Shown here: one piece after another, positions 1-10,640 of the stretch
How positions within the stretch are numbered: position 1 is the stretch's first letter
Layout: every line of letters begins with the position of its first letter
From: Sycobia sp. Sy_11
Taxonomy: Eukaryota > Arthropoda > Insecta > Hymenoptera > Epichrysomallidae
Direction: 5' to 3'
Assembly: GCA_018907035.1 (NCBI GenBank)
Contig: JACCIC010000062.1
Coordinates: forward strand, 1,018,501 to 1,082,500
DNA length: 64,000 nucleotides
Translations under genes and position numbers: made by a program
The notes under the pieces: model-generated
The model's input: the letters and a program-made list of their open reading frames with translations, nothing else
Databases searched by the model: none
What the model was told of the DNA's origin: nothing

Positions 1-400
1 ATTTTCATTAACACCTATGTGTACAGGTACCCAATATATTGTGATGATTCTATTGTCCTTACTATTTTTATGACACATCATATATTTCTTACGTATTTCT
101 AATAAGTAGAAATTAATATCAACATTATTCTTTTGGTTTCCTAGAGCTTGTATGACGCTGAGCGAATCCGTATAGATATCTATGTTACAGTTTCTGTATT
201 GAAGAGCAATGTCCGTAGAATTCGAGATAGCTATGCATTCGGCAGTAAAGATAGAGACTTTATTATTTATGCTTCATGTTTTAATTATACTAAGTTCAGG
301 GCATACACAGACACTCCCTACAGACGGTGCATAAATATTTTTACTACCATCTGTGAATATTTTTATAGAATTTGCATCTGTAGTGCATTTTATAAATAGT
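1..400 (-). pseudogene. LINE ORF2 RNase H domain remnant, cut by window edge
   Basis: On the minus strand about 400-290 reads TDGSKN, the first catalytic Asp region of RNase H. Then FTAECIAI (second acidic residue) follows, and IYTDSLSVIQAL at about 180-145 is the third (TDS) motif. WVPVHIGVNEN near 40-10 matches the late W-V-P-x-H-x-G motif. The remaining C terminus is beyond base 1. The domain removes RNA from RNA-DNA hybrids and marks the I-type group. The open frame on the opposite strand at 148-399 is only its shadow. Confidence 0.8.
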
Positions 401-999
401 TTATTAGGATTATCGGCCTGTCAAATGTTTGCACCTAGCTCTGTATTAATATTAATATGTGTTTTCGTAATTGAGTGATCATAATTGTATAAAATCGGTA
501 AATTGTCTACTAGTATTAAATGTTGAATTTTCACTACGCTTTTGATGTATTTCTGCAGTACGTTAGTTTTCTTTCTGTGATCAGATGATAGCTGGTATGT
601 ATTTTTTTTATTGTATCGCGAACAATAGAGGACTTTACGCTAAAGATTTTAAGTGAAAAGTTTTTGCATAATGTTTTGGTTATGTGCTCTAACATAATTA
701 TTTTAGCTTTATCCAGTAATATGTTGGTGGGGGTACTCATTCTTTCACCCAATGCCAGCCTTATAGCTGAAAACTGTATTTTTTCCAATTGTTTTTTCCT
801 AGATTTTTGTGTCGGATAATAAATAAATGAGCTGTAATCAATTATAGATCTGATGTAAGTTTTATAAAAAGTCATAAGGGTCGTTGGATGTGCCCCCACC
901 ATACCCCTCTTAAAAATTTTATTATGTTTAAAGCTCTATTGCTTTTTTCTAAAACATGTTTTTTGTGCTTATAGAACGAAAGTTAGTAGTCAAAGTGCA

Positions 1000-1280
1000 G
1001 TCCTAGAAATTTGACTGATTCTATAGAAGGTACTGCTGTTTCTGATATAACAATTTCGTTTTCGCCTGGATTAATTTCTTTTTTGTTAAAGTGTATGTAT
1101 TTAGTTTTAGTTGGTGCAACTTCTAAGCCTAATATTTTTAGCCTTTCAATTACCTTATTCAGTGCATCTTCAACTATAGGCTTAGTGTTCTGCGGGTCGC
1201 TAGGTGAAATATATATAACTATATCATCTGAAAATTGTAGGTTTTTTTATGAGCCTAAATCATTAAAAATATTAGCTACG

Positions 1281-1329
<49 letters not shown>

Positions 1330-1914
1330 AGTGGACTCAGGACACCTCCTTGCAGCACACCTTTATAACTATGTTTGGGAATAGATTCATTAATCTCAGA
1401 ATAAATATATCTATGATGCGTTAAAAATTTTATAAATTTTAATATTTTAATCTAAAATCCAATGAACATCGTTAAAAGCACTGCTTACATCCAGAAAGAC
1501 TGCTAGTGTATGTTTATCTTTATTCGATGTATTCTCAATATCCAGTTTTAATATTGTAAGGCTATCTGCGCAAGCTTGTCCTTTTCCAAAGCCTGTTTGG
1601 GACAGAGGTAGTAAATATTGATGTTCTACCCACCATCGCATTCTGTATGATAACATTAATTCACAAATTTTGCAAATACAAGAAGTTAGTGCAAGGGGCC
1701 TAAAATCTTTACCGTTCGGTTTTTCCACGAAATGTAAATACGTATCAAGCCAGTTGTCTGGATACATATCATTTTTATATAATTCATTTAAAATATCTAA
1801 GAGTAGTAGTTGAAATTTTATTGGTAGCTTATGTAATATTTCACAATTTATTCCATCTATACCGGGTGCCGATTTGTCTCCCCTAAATTTTAAAGCTGTA
1901 TTAAATTCAGTCAA
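1000..1914 (-). pseudogene. LINE ORF2 reverse transcriptase remnant with microsatellite in its core
   Basis: The frame from 1914 shows SAPGIDGINCEILHKLP, then VEKPNGKDFRPLAL, then FLDVSSAFNDV (RT motif A with its Asp). Downstream, at about 1375-1330, KGVLQGGVLSPLLY is the Q-G-V-L-S-P-L-L motif, and FSDDIVIYIS at about 1235-1205 is the catalytic DD box. A stop ends the open frame at 1447, and another interrupts just before the DD box. Between the SPLL motif and the DD box lies a (TA)n run (1284-1327) reading Ile-Tyr repeats in frame. The enzyme copied LINE RNA at the nicked target; this copy is inactive. Confidence 0.85.
1284..1327. repeat. (TA)n microsatellite inside LINE RT
   Basis: Uninterrupted alternating TA of about 44 bases within the RT core of the I-type LINE. 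Confidence 0.95.
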
Positions 1915-2496
1915 ACTAAATGGATCGTCAAAAATACTATTATGCTGCGCTTTCGGAATTATTTCAGGGTCGCATGATACCCACTCAGGACACGTGTTTT
2001 TAAGGGCCTGTTCAATTCCATTATGTTTTGCTAAATATTCGTCGCGACTATGAAGATAAGTTTTAACTCATTTATTCTTACATATTTTAGCTTTATCCCA
2101 GGTGTATTTTAAATTTACATGTAAATTCAGAGATTCGCCTTGATAAGACTCCTTTTTTTTATTCTTAAATATTTTTTAGTGAATGCTCTGATTCTATTAT
2201 ATTCGATCCGATCGTGAATATTGCCCGTAAATTCCCATCTTTTATATGCTGTCTGTCTTTGTCGTTTCACTTTCACGCAATCTGGGTCCCACCAAGCTAC
2301 AGGATTTCTATGGTGTTTATTATTACAATGTCTTTTTCTTGGTGTACTCTTTTCTACAGCCTCTTTCACTGTTTTCATGTATATTTCATATTTATCTAGC
2401 GTACTAAGGCAGTCGTAGTCATAGCTCAAGAAATAATCGTATAGATTTTCAAGAATATTAGAGGTTTTATACCAATCTGTTCTTTGGGATTGAATT

Positions 2497-3227
2497 TTAA
2501 ATGTCCGTTGGCGATAATAATATTTTTCCGTTTAATTCGATATAGATCATAAAGTGATCCGATCCAAGAGAGTCCTCATAAGCTTTAACTCCTATTAAAT
2601 GTGCTATATTTGTTGTGGAAAATACCAGGTCTATATTAGATTTCATGTTAGTTTTAAAATTAACACGCGTATAAGTGTGCGAGTTGTGTAAGAATAAGTC
2701 GACTTTTTCTGTTTGCTCTAATAGTTTATCTCCGTTAATATCCGTTGTTGTACAATTCCATGCTTTGTTATGTGAATTGAAATCGACCATTAATGTACAT
2801 CTTTGTTTTATCTTCGTATTACTTACCAGAGCGCCCCATTCTTTATACGTCAAAACAGTGTTAGGCGGTTTATAGCATACAATTATGGCTACTGGTTCTT
2901 TTAAATTTGTGATTTCGATACCACATAACTCAGTATACGTATTGTCATTAACTAAATTTTTTATTTCAATATAATTGTAGGTTTTACGTATCGAAAAAAC
3001 GATACGCCCAAAGTACATACTCCTTATCTTTTCGCAGTGTGAAAACCTGCATATAGAAAATTAATACTATTTTTGAGCCATGTTTCTACGCAAATAAGTA
3101 CGTCTATATCCTGAATAATTTTTTCAATTTCTTCGATTTTATTACATATGCTTCTTGCATTCCAATACAATATGCGTAAATTTGTCGCAGATATTGATTT
3201 ATTATCGGTTTTATTATTCTTAGACAT
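2497..3227 (-). pseudogene. LINE ORF2 endonuclease domain remnant
   Basis: The first segment (3227-3024) begins with the typical EN start (LRILYWNARSI) and carries VCVETWL, the E-T motif of apurinic-like endonucleases. The second (3018-2497) reads through a phosphodiesterase-like core and ends with GSDHFMIYIEL, the conserved SDH catalytic motif. A frameshift at about 3020 separates the two halves. In an active element this domain nicks the target DNA for target-primed reverse transcription. A following segment (2429-2127) is the EN-RT linker. Confidence 0.8.
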
Positions 3228-3523
3228 TATATAAAATTTTTTTTTGTATTATCCTGTATATATCTCTATATATTAATATAAAACTTAAGTATAAAAGTTT
3301 ATTCCTCTTGACTTTCAAAATTGGATGAGTCTTCGTTGTCCAGATTGACGTCTACGTTCAGCAGCTGTTTAGTAAAACGAGTGATTCTGTTCTTGATATC
3401 AGAGCGAGTGTGATATGTTTGTAAACTTCTTGTAGCATTATTACTAGGGATTCGTTGTTCGAAACGTACGAGGAAGCTAAGGTTGTAATTTCCTTATATT
3501 TATATTTATGAGCTTCATAAAAA

Positions 3524-4558
3524 TCATATAAAAATATATAATTCATTTTCGGTTAGAGGAAACGTAGCTGACATAGTCTCTGGTATTTCTATAAGTGCTT
3601 TTTCTAACTCATTTTTTAAATACTCTGGAAGATCTTTTTTCATTTCATGTTGTCTTTTCGCTGCCATGGATGTTTTTAGTATATTGGGAAGTGTAAAAAG
3701 CTGCGTGCTATTAAAACTCATAGGTTGTTGTGAAAATTTGGATTATACGATAGATCGGTATCAATATTTTCTGTTATGTAAGACTGATTGTTTATTTCTT
3801 CTGCATTATTTATCACACCGTCGCACCTGCTCTTTATTTGTCTTTAGTTTGGTAATTCTATATGTGTGCTATTACGTGCCTGTGAATGAATATTTGATAA
3901 TATGTCCTTTTTGTTGGCAAGCGAAACAAGTAATTTCATCAGTGGTCACATAAATATGATGTAGCGAGTTATCGTAGTTGATTCTAAATTCCTTAGGTAG
4001 TTTGTTTACGTATTCGGGGTCAATAAACAGTTGCTGTCTGAAACCTAATATTTGCATATATCTTGGATCGTCAAAACCAAGACTAATAAAACTCATGTTC
4101 GATTAAAGAGTTATACCATTTTCGATTAATATGTTTTGAATTTTTTCATGGGGAATGCATGGATTTACATTAGAAAAAATAACTCTCCTTGATTTGGTGG
4201 CATATGGTCTCATTGCTAATTTATGCTCTCCAATTTTTATATTATTCCCTTCTCTTGTTAATTCTTCTACTAATTTTTCATTATTTAAATAACATCAAAA
4301 TCTATTTAGTGAAATTTTAGATGCAGCGATAATATTAGTTGGAGGTGTTTTTGTAGCTATTGCTTTTAGGTACGATTTAATTTCAATACCTTCTACTGTA
4401 TCGATAATAATCGCTTGATTTTTCCTTGGGAATAAACTGTTAGTGACAATTTTAGAATACGATGTGTTATGTTTGTTATCTTGGCTCCCACGAGAGGAGC
4501 TTGTACTTTGGGAACTTGAAATCATTGTCGTAGAAATACTTTCTGTTGGGTTGGACAT
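3524..4558 (-). pseudogene. LINE ORF1 (gag-like) remnant
   Basis: Open segments at 4558-4295, 4096-3872 and 3721-3524 lie in different frames and together span one ORF1. The first starts at a Met and is Ser/Thr-rich. The second contains a zinc-knuckle relic at about 3925-3880 (CFACQQKGH), whose fourth ligand reads Ser in place of Cys. ORF1 proteins of this group bind the element RNA and form the retrotransposition particle. Frameshifts and the lost ligand argue against function. It lies directly upstream of the endonuclease, as expected for ORF1. Confidence 0.6.
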
Positions 4559-4839
4559 ATTATATCAATAACTTTTTCGTGTGTTGTATTATTAACAGAC
4601 ACTGAATAACGACACGGGTCGGCCGCGTCGTAAACACGCGCTTGATTTTACCACTTACAGGAGCAAGTAACGCACATGTCTAACTCTCGCGACTGTTCGA
4701 ATCGTACTCCTATAGGAAGTTTTGCTTTATCAAATTCAGTTAAAGAAAAATATATATAAAGTTAATTTTTTACTTTTAGACGAATTCCCTGAGTATACTC
4801 TATGATGATGTTAGAATGTTCAGATTAACCAAAAATGTT

Positions 4840-5870
4840 TTAGTATGAACAATTAGAGACATTTTTTGATGTCAAAGAACTTGCTATATCGTTTCCAGTG
4901 ACACTCCAAACCATTTCCAATCATTTCATTCTTTAGAATTCGTTCCGAATTTAGGAAATCTGGTGCCGCACGAACTAACGCCGAAAAACGTTCAAAAATG
5001 TCCTTTGACTTTAGTATTCTATCTTCAGCATCACAAAAAGCAGTTATTTTTTCATCGAATTATAAATGGAGATGAAAAGTGCATATACCGTAATAGTCCA
5101 AACTATAAAAAATTGTCAAGACCATCACAGTCAAAGCGAGAAATGCATACAATTAAAATTATGCATTTGAGGCCTACGATGGCTCGATCGCTAGAGCGAA
5201 GGACTAGTAACTTGGTGATCCGGGTTCAAATTCCGGTCTCGGCCGATTGACACAAGCACCGCTGTAATAATTTGCATGTGCTTTGTTTACAAACACATCG
5301 CGGACCTCCGTCGCTGATTAGCACCGATATATGGGAGCATAAATAGAGCGACGTTAAATAATATTTAAAAAAAGAATATGCATTATATTTTTTGGGATCA
5401 AAAGGACATAATTTACTATGAATTCCTGAAAATATGTTCAACAGTCGATGGACTATTCTGTTGAATACAATTGAAACACTTGAAGCATATATTTCAAGAA
5501 AAAGAACAGCATAGGAAACTATATACGAGACATTGATTTTCCATTATCACAATGCTCGACTAGACGTTTATTATTATGTAAAAAATTATTTACAAAAGAA
5601 AGGATGGGAAATTCTGCCCCATCCGCCGTACAGCCTAAACCTTACCTCTTCTGGCTACTGCTGGTTGCCGTCGATACAGAATTTCCCCACTGGTGTATAT
5701 TTCAATTACGTGAATCATAATTGGCTTGAGTCATTCCTGGCCCTAAAAGACCAGAAATTTTGTGGCACGAAAACCATAGGTTTTCTGAATTTTGGACAAA
5801 GTTCATACCCAGCGATGGACAATATTTGGAATAATATATTTTTATATTTTGTTATTAAATAAAGTTCTAA
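4840..5870 (+). pseudogene. mariner transposase relic, split by a SINE
   Basis: The plus strand reads VPHELTPKNV at 4960, GDEKCIY (the first catalytic Asp block, with Trp changed to Cys) at about 5070, and then is interrupted at 5168-5376 by a SINE. The protein resumes with FWDQKDIIYYEFL after the SINE in the expected mariner order. Later YHNARLD replaces the conserved HDNAR block, and HPPYSLNLTSSGY replaces the last DD34D block (YSPDLAPSDY), so the second and third catalytic Asp residues are both lost. A C-terminal segment with WLESFLALKDQKF ends at about 5860. Terminal inverted repeats were not found. This is a dead cut-and-paste transposase. Confidence 0.85.
5168..5376 (+). mobile_element. 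tRNA-derived SINE, copy 1, with 8-bp target duplication
   Basis: The insert is flanked by the direct repeat TATGCATT (5160-5167 and 5377-5384). Its 5' part is tRNA-like: a D-arm stem GCTC/GAGC, a box-A-like TGGCTCGATCG, the loop CTAGTAA with anticodon AGT, and a T-arm GGGTTCAAATTCC resembling box B. The order and spacing fit tRNA-Thr(AGT). A unique body of about 110 bases follows, ending in GACGTTAAATAA and an A-rich tail. Taking the insert and one duplication out joins the flanking mariner frames. Copies at 35999 and 55586 share the body. Confidence 0.85.
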
Positions 5871-5884
5871 TTTTCATCGGAAAT

Positions 5885-6156
5885 ATGAAATTTTTAAGCT
5901 GCAAACTTAATGTATGATAATAAATACAATAATACAATAATATATGATATAAAATATATATGTTAATAAATGAAATGCATATAATTCATAAGTAATTAAA
6001 AAGTAATAATCAATGAAAAAAACGTATATAAAAATCCATCCCCCATAGTGTTCAATGATGTTAGATGTTGCTCCATTTCCTCAAATACAGTTGAAAAATA
6101 CAATAAAAATTCAAGTTTATACATATGCAATGAAAGGAGGAATAAATAAGAAGGTA
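5885..6156. other. AT-rich spacer
   Basis: No coding or repeat signal is recognised here, only A/T-rich sequence between two transposons. Confidence 0.5.
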
Positions 6157-6573
6157 TACACAGTGTGTCCCAAAAGTTTGAAGACGGGGGGACATAAAAG
6201 ACGCAATAAATTTATAAAATTTTTTCAACAAACTTTTTATTTAAAATAGTTTTCTTAAAAGTAATACAAGTTGGTGCTATCTGCCAGTCTCTTCATACCT
6301 TTTAAATTTCCTTCATTTTCGTTACACTTTTCCCATCTTTAAAGTAAAATTTATCATGTTGTTCGATATTTTTATTCATCTTAAAGAATTACAGCGACCA
6401 CTTTGATACTTCCACGTAAGCTGCTATTGAACAGGTGCATGTAATCGGATGAACTTGAAACTTTGTATAAAGGTAGAGAAAGGTTGTAGTAACTCGTGGC
6501 CAAAGCTTCATGCCGATGGTGCCAGTAGTATGGATTAAACCCGTACTCATAAAACTTTTGGGATACACTGTGT
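6157..6573. mobile_element. Non-autonomous TIR element (Tc1/mariner-like MITE)
   Basis: The segment is bounded by inverted repeats of about 23 bases with one mismatch (6157-6180 and 6550-6573), containing CACAGTGTGTCCCAAAAGT and its complement. The interior of about 370 bases has no transposase signature; short open frames at 6593-6381 include the terminus and are not credible. The terminal sequence is of the Tc1/mariner kind. It may be an internally deleted transposon. Confidence 0.75.
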
Positions 6574-6594
6574 ACATAATAATAGTAGAACATA

Positions 6595-7846
6595 CGAGGG
6601 TGGATTGATAAGTTTACGGCCTGACCAAGGAAAACAACGTTTTCAAGAATTTTTTTTTATTTCTCAACATAATCTCCTCCAAGGCTGATACATTTCTCAT
6701 AAAGATGTTCTAGTCTAGTAATGCCATATACTCATTTACAGCTTCGATTAGTTCTTCATTGCCTGCAAATCTCTTACCGCCAAGCCATTTTTTGAGGTTA
6801 GGAAACAGATAATATTCACTCGGGGCTAGGTCTGGAGAGTAGGGGGGTGCGGCATTAATTCAAAATTCAGATCGTTGATTTTAGCCATCGCAACGATTGA
6901 CGTGTGCCTAGTGCGTTATCGTGATAAAACAAGATTTTTTCTTCGCCGGATGAGGTCGTTTAATCTTCACTTCGTAGCTCAAACGTTGCAATAAGTCTGC
7001 GTAGTATTGACCAGTGATAGTTTTACTCTTTTCAAGGTAATCAATATATATAATACCTCTTGCTTCTTAAAAAACAGTAGCCATAACCTTGTTCGCCGAA
7101 AAAATTGTTTTAGCCTTCTTTAGAGTTCGTTCCCCTGGTCCAATCCACTGTTTAGACTGTTGTTTCGTTTCAGGAGTGCAGTGGTGGACCCAAGTTTTGT
7201 CAACGGTTACGAATCGACGCAAAAATTCGCTTGAATTACGCTTATACAACGCCAAATTGGCGGTAGAAATGTTTTTTCGAATAAATTTTCGACTGTTAGC
7301 AAATGCGATACCCATCTTGCACATAGCTTTTCCATATACAAATGTTGGTGCAAAATATTTTGTACACGTTCATATGACATCTGACAGGTCTCAGCTATCT
7401 CACGCACGTTCAATCTGCGGTCTTTCAGCACTATTCGATGGATTTTTTCGATCATATCTGGAGTTGTGACCTCAATGGGGCGTGCTGAGCGAGGCTCATC
7501 AGAGGTGCTCACACGACCCTTTCTAAACTCGGAAACCCATTGCTTAACGGTTGAATATGATGGGGAGGAAGTCCCCAGTGTTGAGTCCATCTCTTCTTTA
7601 ATTTTCTTCGGCGTTAACCCCTTCAAATAAAAGTATTTGATGACAACATGATTTTCCAACTTTTCCATTTTTACGAAAAACACAGAGGCGTCTTGTTCAG
7701 CGTGCTCTCAAACCTAAACTAACATGGTGATCAGACTGAAACTATAGCTACAAGCTATCTAAGGATGGTACTATAGAACGCCACCTCAAGGTAGGCCAAG
7801 TGGCACCGTCTCTTAGCCAGGCCGGAAACTTATTAATCCACCCTCG
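6595..7846 (-). mobile_element. Full-length mariner element with TIRs and TA target duplication
   Basis: Terminal inverted repeats of 29 bases with two mismatches (6595-6623 and 7818-7846; first bases CGAGGGTGGATT) are each followed outward by TA, the mariner target duplication. The length of 1252 bases is normal for mariner. The transposase lies inside on the minus strand and is broken. High TIR identity suggests a fairly recent insertion. Confidence 0.95.
6720..7683 (-). pseudogene. mariner transposase pseudogene
   Basis: The N-terminal part (7683 to about 7290) begins [20 protein letters not shown] and carries two helix-turn-helix regions, including [20 protein letters not shown], which bind the TIRs. 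[13 protein letters not shown] follows. A frameshift at about 7290 moves the protein to the frame of 7324-7067, with [14 protein letters not shown] (first Asp kept, Glu changed to Lys) and TPETKQQSKQW. A stop replaces the Trp of the usual FWDARG motif at about 7070. Past it, FYHDNAL keeps the second Asp. At the third block, YSPDLAPSEYYLF has Glu where DD34D needs Asp. At least three lesions make it non-functional. Confidence 0.92.
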
Positions 7847-7902
7847 TATATAATATTATAATATTTTCTTAAAGTAAATAAAACCAAAAGGAAATTTGAT
7901 GG

Positions 7903-7905
<3 letters not shown>

Positions 7906-7950
<45 letters not shown>
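7906..7950. repeat. (TA)n microsatellite
   Basis: About 45 bases of alternating TA, 60 bases beyond the mariner end. Confidence 0.95.
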
Positions 7951-7953
<3 letters not shown>

Positions 7954-8285
7954 TAAATTAGCAGATAATTAACCTAATAATTTAATAATTCATAGATGAG
8001 AGAATTCTAAAAGAAACTTACCAATAAAATAGATTAGAAGAAGATACAGAAGCAGATGCAAAAGAAGTATTTGTATACTTTATTACAGTTTAACCTGAAA
8101 ATGTCATGCATAATTAGTAATTTGAGTAGTATAAATATTGATTTATTGGTAGTTCTTGATATTTTATTATATACATCTAGGTCAAAGATAAAAAATTATT
8201 TGAAGAATGCTTTATTCCTCTGAAGAAATTAAAATCAAACGTAGCACTTGATTCTCAATATATTGCTGTATTTTTTCAAAATTCA
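7951..8285. other. AT-rich spacer
   Basis: No gene or repeat recognised. Confidence 0.5.
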
Positions 8286-8352
8286 AGTGTACGAAAAGCA
8301 TGTTCTGTTTTATTGACTGTTTCAGTCTTTATCAAGGCCGTAGCAACAAAGA
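8286..8352 (+). repeat. Dispersed repeat fragment shared with 32455-32512
   Basis: The run starting AAGTGTACGAAAA and continuing through TGTTCTGTTTTAT to AGGCCGTAG reappears on the minus strand at about 32512-32455 with scattered mismatches. It is an old dispersed repeat of unknown class. Confidence 0.6.
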
Positions 8353-8483
8353 TAAACAGACTACCGATAGAAATAGGATATCCCTTACTGCTAGTTCCTG
8401 TTAACCACTTGATATACCGAGAAAATTACAGTTTTCGACTTAATACACTTCAACAAATAATGTATTATTTGAAAATTTTATCG

Positions 8484-8485
<2 letters not shown>

Positions 8486-8521
<36 letters not shown>

Positions 8522-8760
8522 AATTGGTATAAAAAAAATTGGTCTAAAATATTAGCATATAATAACTTACAGTATCCTAGTATACTATATTATATTTTTT
8601 GACAGACTGCAAGCGAGTGTTTACCCAGACCAGCCAGTTCCAAATCTAAACAGTCTGAACTCAACCTCTCTTCAAGCGTCGGACAGCTGATCCGAGATGA
8701 CACACACCCACACACACGCGCGTGCGCGCGCACACACACGTATGTATGTATGTGTATATG
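8486..8760. repeat. (GT)n run and (CA)/(CG) alternating tract
   Basis: Positions 8486-8517 are an uninterrupted GT repeat. Positions 8701-8760 are a mixed CA, CG, GTAT alternating purine-pyrimidine tract. Between them (8590-8700) is GC-richer unique sequence. The short open frames here are low-complexity artefacts. Confidence 0.9.
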
Positions 8761-8989
8761 TGTACGAGTTATGACTATTAAATAACGGAACTGATGATAT
8801 AAAACATTTTGTTTTGATATTATACATATATTGATTATAGTATATAATAGATCACTCCATACGAATCCTGCATTATTCAAAACTGTGGAAGTCTTTTCTA
8901 TTATTTTATTTAGAACGCGCACCGCTTTCTCTGTCATAGTTTATAAAGATTCAAATCTTATTACTTTTAATGTAGATTTCATTATTCAA

Positions 8990-9780
8990 AAAAAAACAAG
9001 AATTCACACGATGCAATATCTATCGAATAATTCCGATGATCTAGCCTTAAGATGTTGTACTTGTTGAGCAACCTCTTAACGGACATTATTGAATAAATCG
9101 GAGCATCGTCTTGATGAAGTATCCATGACTTTTCTTTCCACAATCCGAGCCATTTTTTCCTTATTCTTTCACTGAGTTCAATAATAACACGTAGATAGTA
9201 ATGTTGATTAGCAGCATGATCTTCAAATACCCAGTGAAGGTATATTAATCAGTGAATATCGAAGCAAACCCAATTATCATTGCTTTGAGTTTGGATTTTC
9301 TAATTTTCTCTTTTGGAGTCTTGGCGAAGTTAAACTCTTCCAATGCGTGGATTGCCGCTGTGTTTCAGGATCATAGATAAAAAAATCAAGATTTCCCATA
9401 CGTTATTACTCTCTGTAATAAGTTTGAATCATTTTCAATCGCATTCCAAGTGTCAATAGAAATAATTTTCCGAACTTCTTGGTTTCCAAATGTGAGGATT
9501 TTAGACACCTGTTTTGTACACACTTTTCATATGTTAAAATTTTCATGTAAAATTTGACGCACACATTCTTTGTATATTCCTATAGATTCAGCAATCGCAC
9601 GAATACTTACTCGACTATTAGATTGAGCAAGACTATCGACTTTTTCGATTTTATCATCTGTTGTTAACGTTGAAGGGTGACTAAGCTTGAATCATCTTCA
9701 ACATCTCCTGGGTCGTTTTGAAAACGCTTCAACTTGTTTAAGTGCTTAAACCTTCTGTAATTTATTTTCTGATAACAGAT
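8990..9780 (-). pseudogene. Second type of mariner-like transposase relic
   Basis: The minus-strand translation, shifting frame, gives SRVSIRAIAESIGIYKECV (helix-turn-helix), RVITYGKS where R-V-I-T-G-D-E is expected (first catalytic Asp lost), YDPETQRQSTHWKS, then WVFEDHAANQHYYLRVIIEL and SWILHQDDAPIYSIMSVKRL. The last is the second Asp block and keeps its Asp. Stops occur after RVITYGKS and at other points. The sequence differs clearly from the 6595-7846 element, so it is another mariner lineage. No TIRs were identified. Confidence 0.8.
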
Positions 9781-10339
9781 GATAAAAAAAGCAAATACTA
9801 CTAAAGTCTTTCTGTCAAAATCTTGGCCATATAAAAGTCTGAAAATTACTATAGCCTGGACAAGAGGAGAGGGCGGGGGATGACGGTCATACTTTAAGTA
9901 AATCCTGAAATTTTAATTTTGAATTAAAAATAAAAAATAAAAAGTCGAAGTGGCAGATGAATGCTTATAATTGAAGATGCCATGTTTTTATAAGAAAATT
10001 ATCAAATAAATTTATCAAATAAAAGGTTAAACCTTCAAGTATGGGGCTTAAGAATTATCAGAATAGGTACAATGAACATAAGAAATTACAAAATAGTTAG
10101 GTATTTATACAATAAGATTTTTATAGGTAAAGTAAATAAAAATTAAGGAAATATAACAAAAATATTATTAACAATTTATAATTAAATTAATTGTCTAATA
10201 AATCTGACTTGCTTTATTTTTGGTTTTAAAGGATAAATTAAAGTATTATTAATATATATTAATAATATATTTATAATATATAAATAATATATTTATTAAA
10301 GTATTAATTAATCAAATTAATGTATAATTAAAATTATAC
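9781..10339. other. AT-rich spacer
   Basis: Low-complexity A/T-rich DNA, including a TAATATATT-like palindromic stretch at 10240-10300. No gene recognised. Confidence 0.5.
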
Positions 10340-10640
10340 AAGGGACAGTCAGAATTGTATTCAGTGATACGTAATATTAGATTCTATATATCGATATTAT
10401 CTGATATTAGTGCAATCGAGATATCTGCTCTTTTTAGTTTGAATGTTTATAATGAGCAAAACAGTAAAAAATTAGCATAGGAAGAATATATAATTTTTAC
10501 TTTAAATGAAAAATATATAATGACCATTACCTGAGAAAGTAAATAGAATCTTTGTGATTGTGTCTGTCTGTTGTTTGTCTCCGTACGTGCGTGCATTGAC
10601 TGCACCAGGACTCTTGTAATATACTACTGCTGGGAGGTTT
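10340..10640 (+). repeat. Dispersed repeat, copy A
   Basis: This stretch aligns by eye with 25240-25500 (same strand) and with 26300-26030 (opposite strand). Shared anchors include GAGCAAAACAGTAAAAAATTA, limited to short blocks, and AATTTTTACTTTAAATGAAA. The best-preserved copy (26030) reads an open stretch of about 35 codons, but stops in the other copies leave coding status unclear. Confidence 0.6.

Larger units (their letters stand above)
1..4715 (-). mobile_element. Degenerate I-type non-LTR retrotransposon (LINE), 3' end outside window
   Basis: Reading on the minus strand gives the order gag-like ORF1 (4558 to about 3524), apurinic endonuclease (3227-2497), reverse transcriptase (about 1914-1000), connecting C-terminal region (902-534) and RNase H (about 400 to the window edge). 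This EN-RT-RNH order is that of the I group of LINEs. The frame changes several times and stops intervene, so the copy is dead. The GC-richer stretch 4560-4715 before the first ORF1 Met is probably 5' UTR. The 3' end and any target duplication lie left of base 1, so full length cannot be judged. Assignment to the I group, rather than another RNase-H-bearing clade such as Loa, is an inference from domain order. Confidence 0.85.

Noticed and set aside
5168..5243. A functional tRNA-Thr gene
   Set aside because: The anticodon stem does not pair, the acceptor stem is broken, and the same head occurs three times with a common non-tRNA body and target duplications, so it is a SINE.
7089..7469. 126-codon plus-strand frame
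   Set aside because: It is the shadow of the mariner transposase on the other strand.
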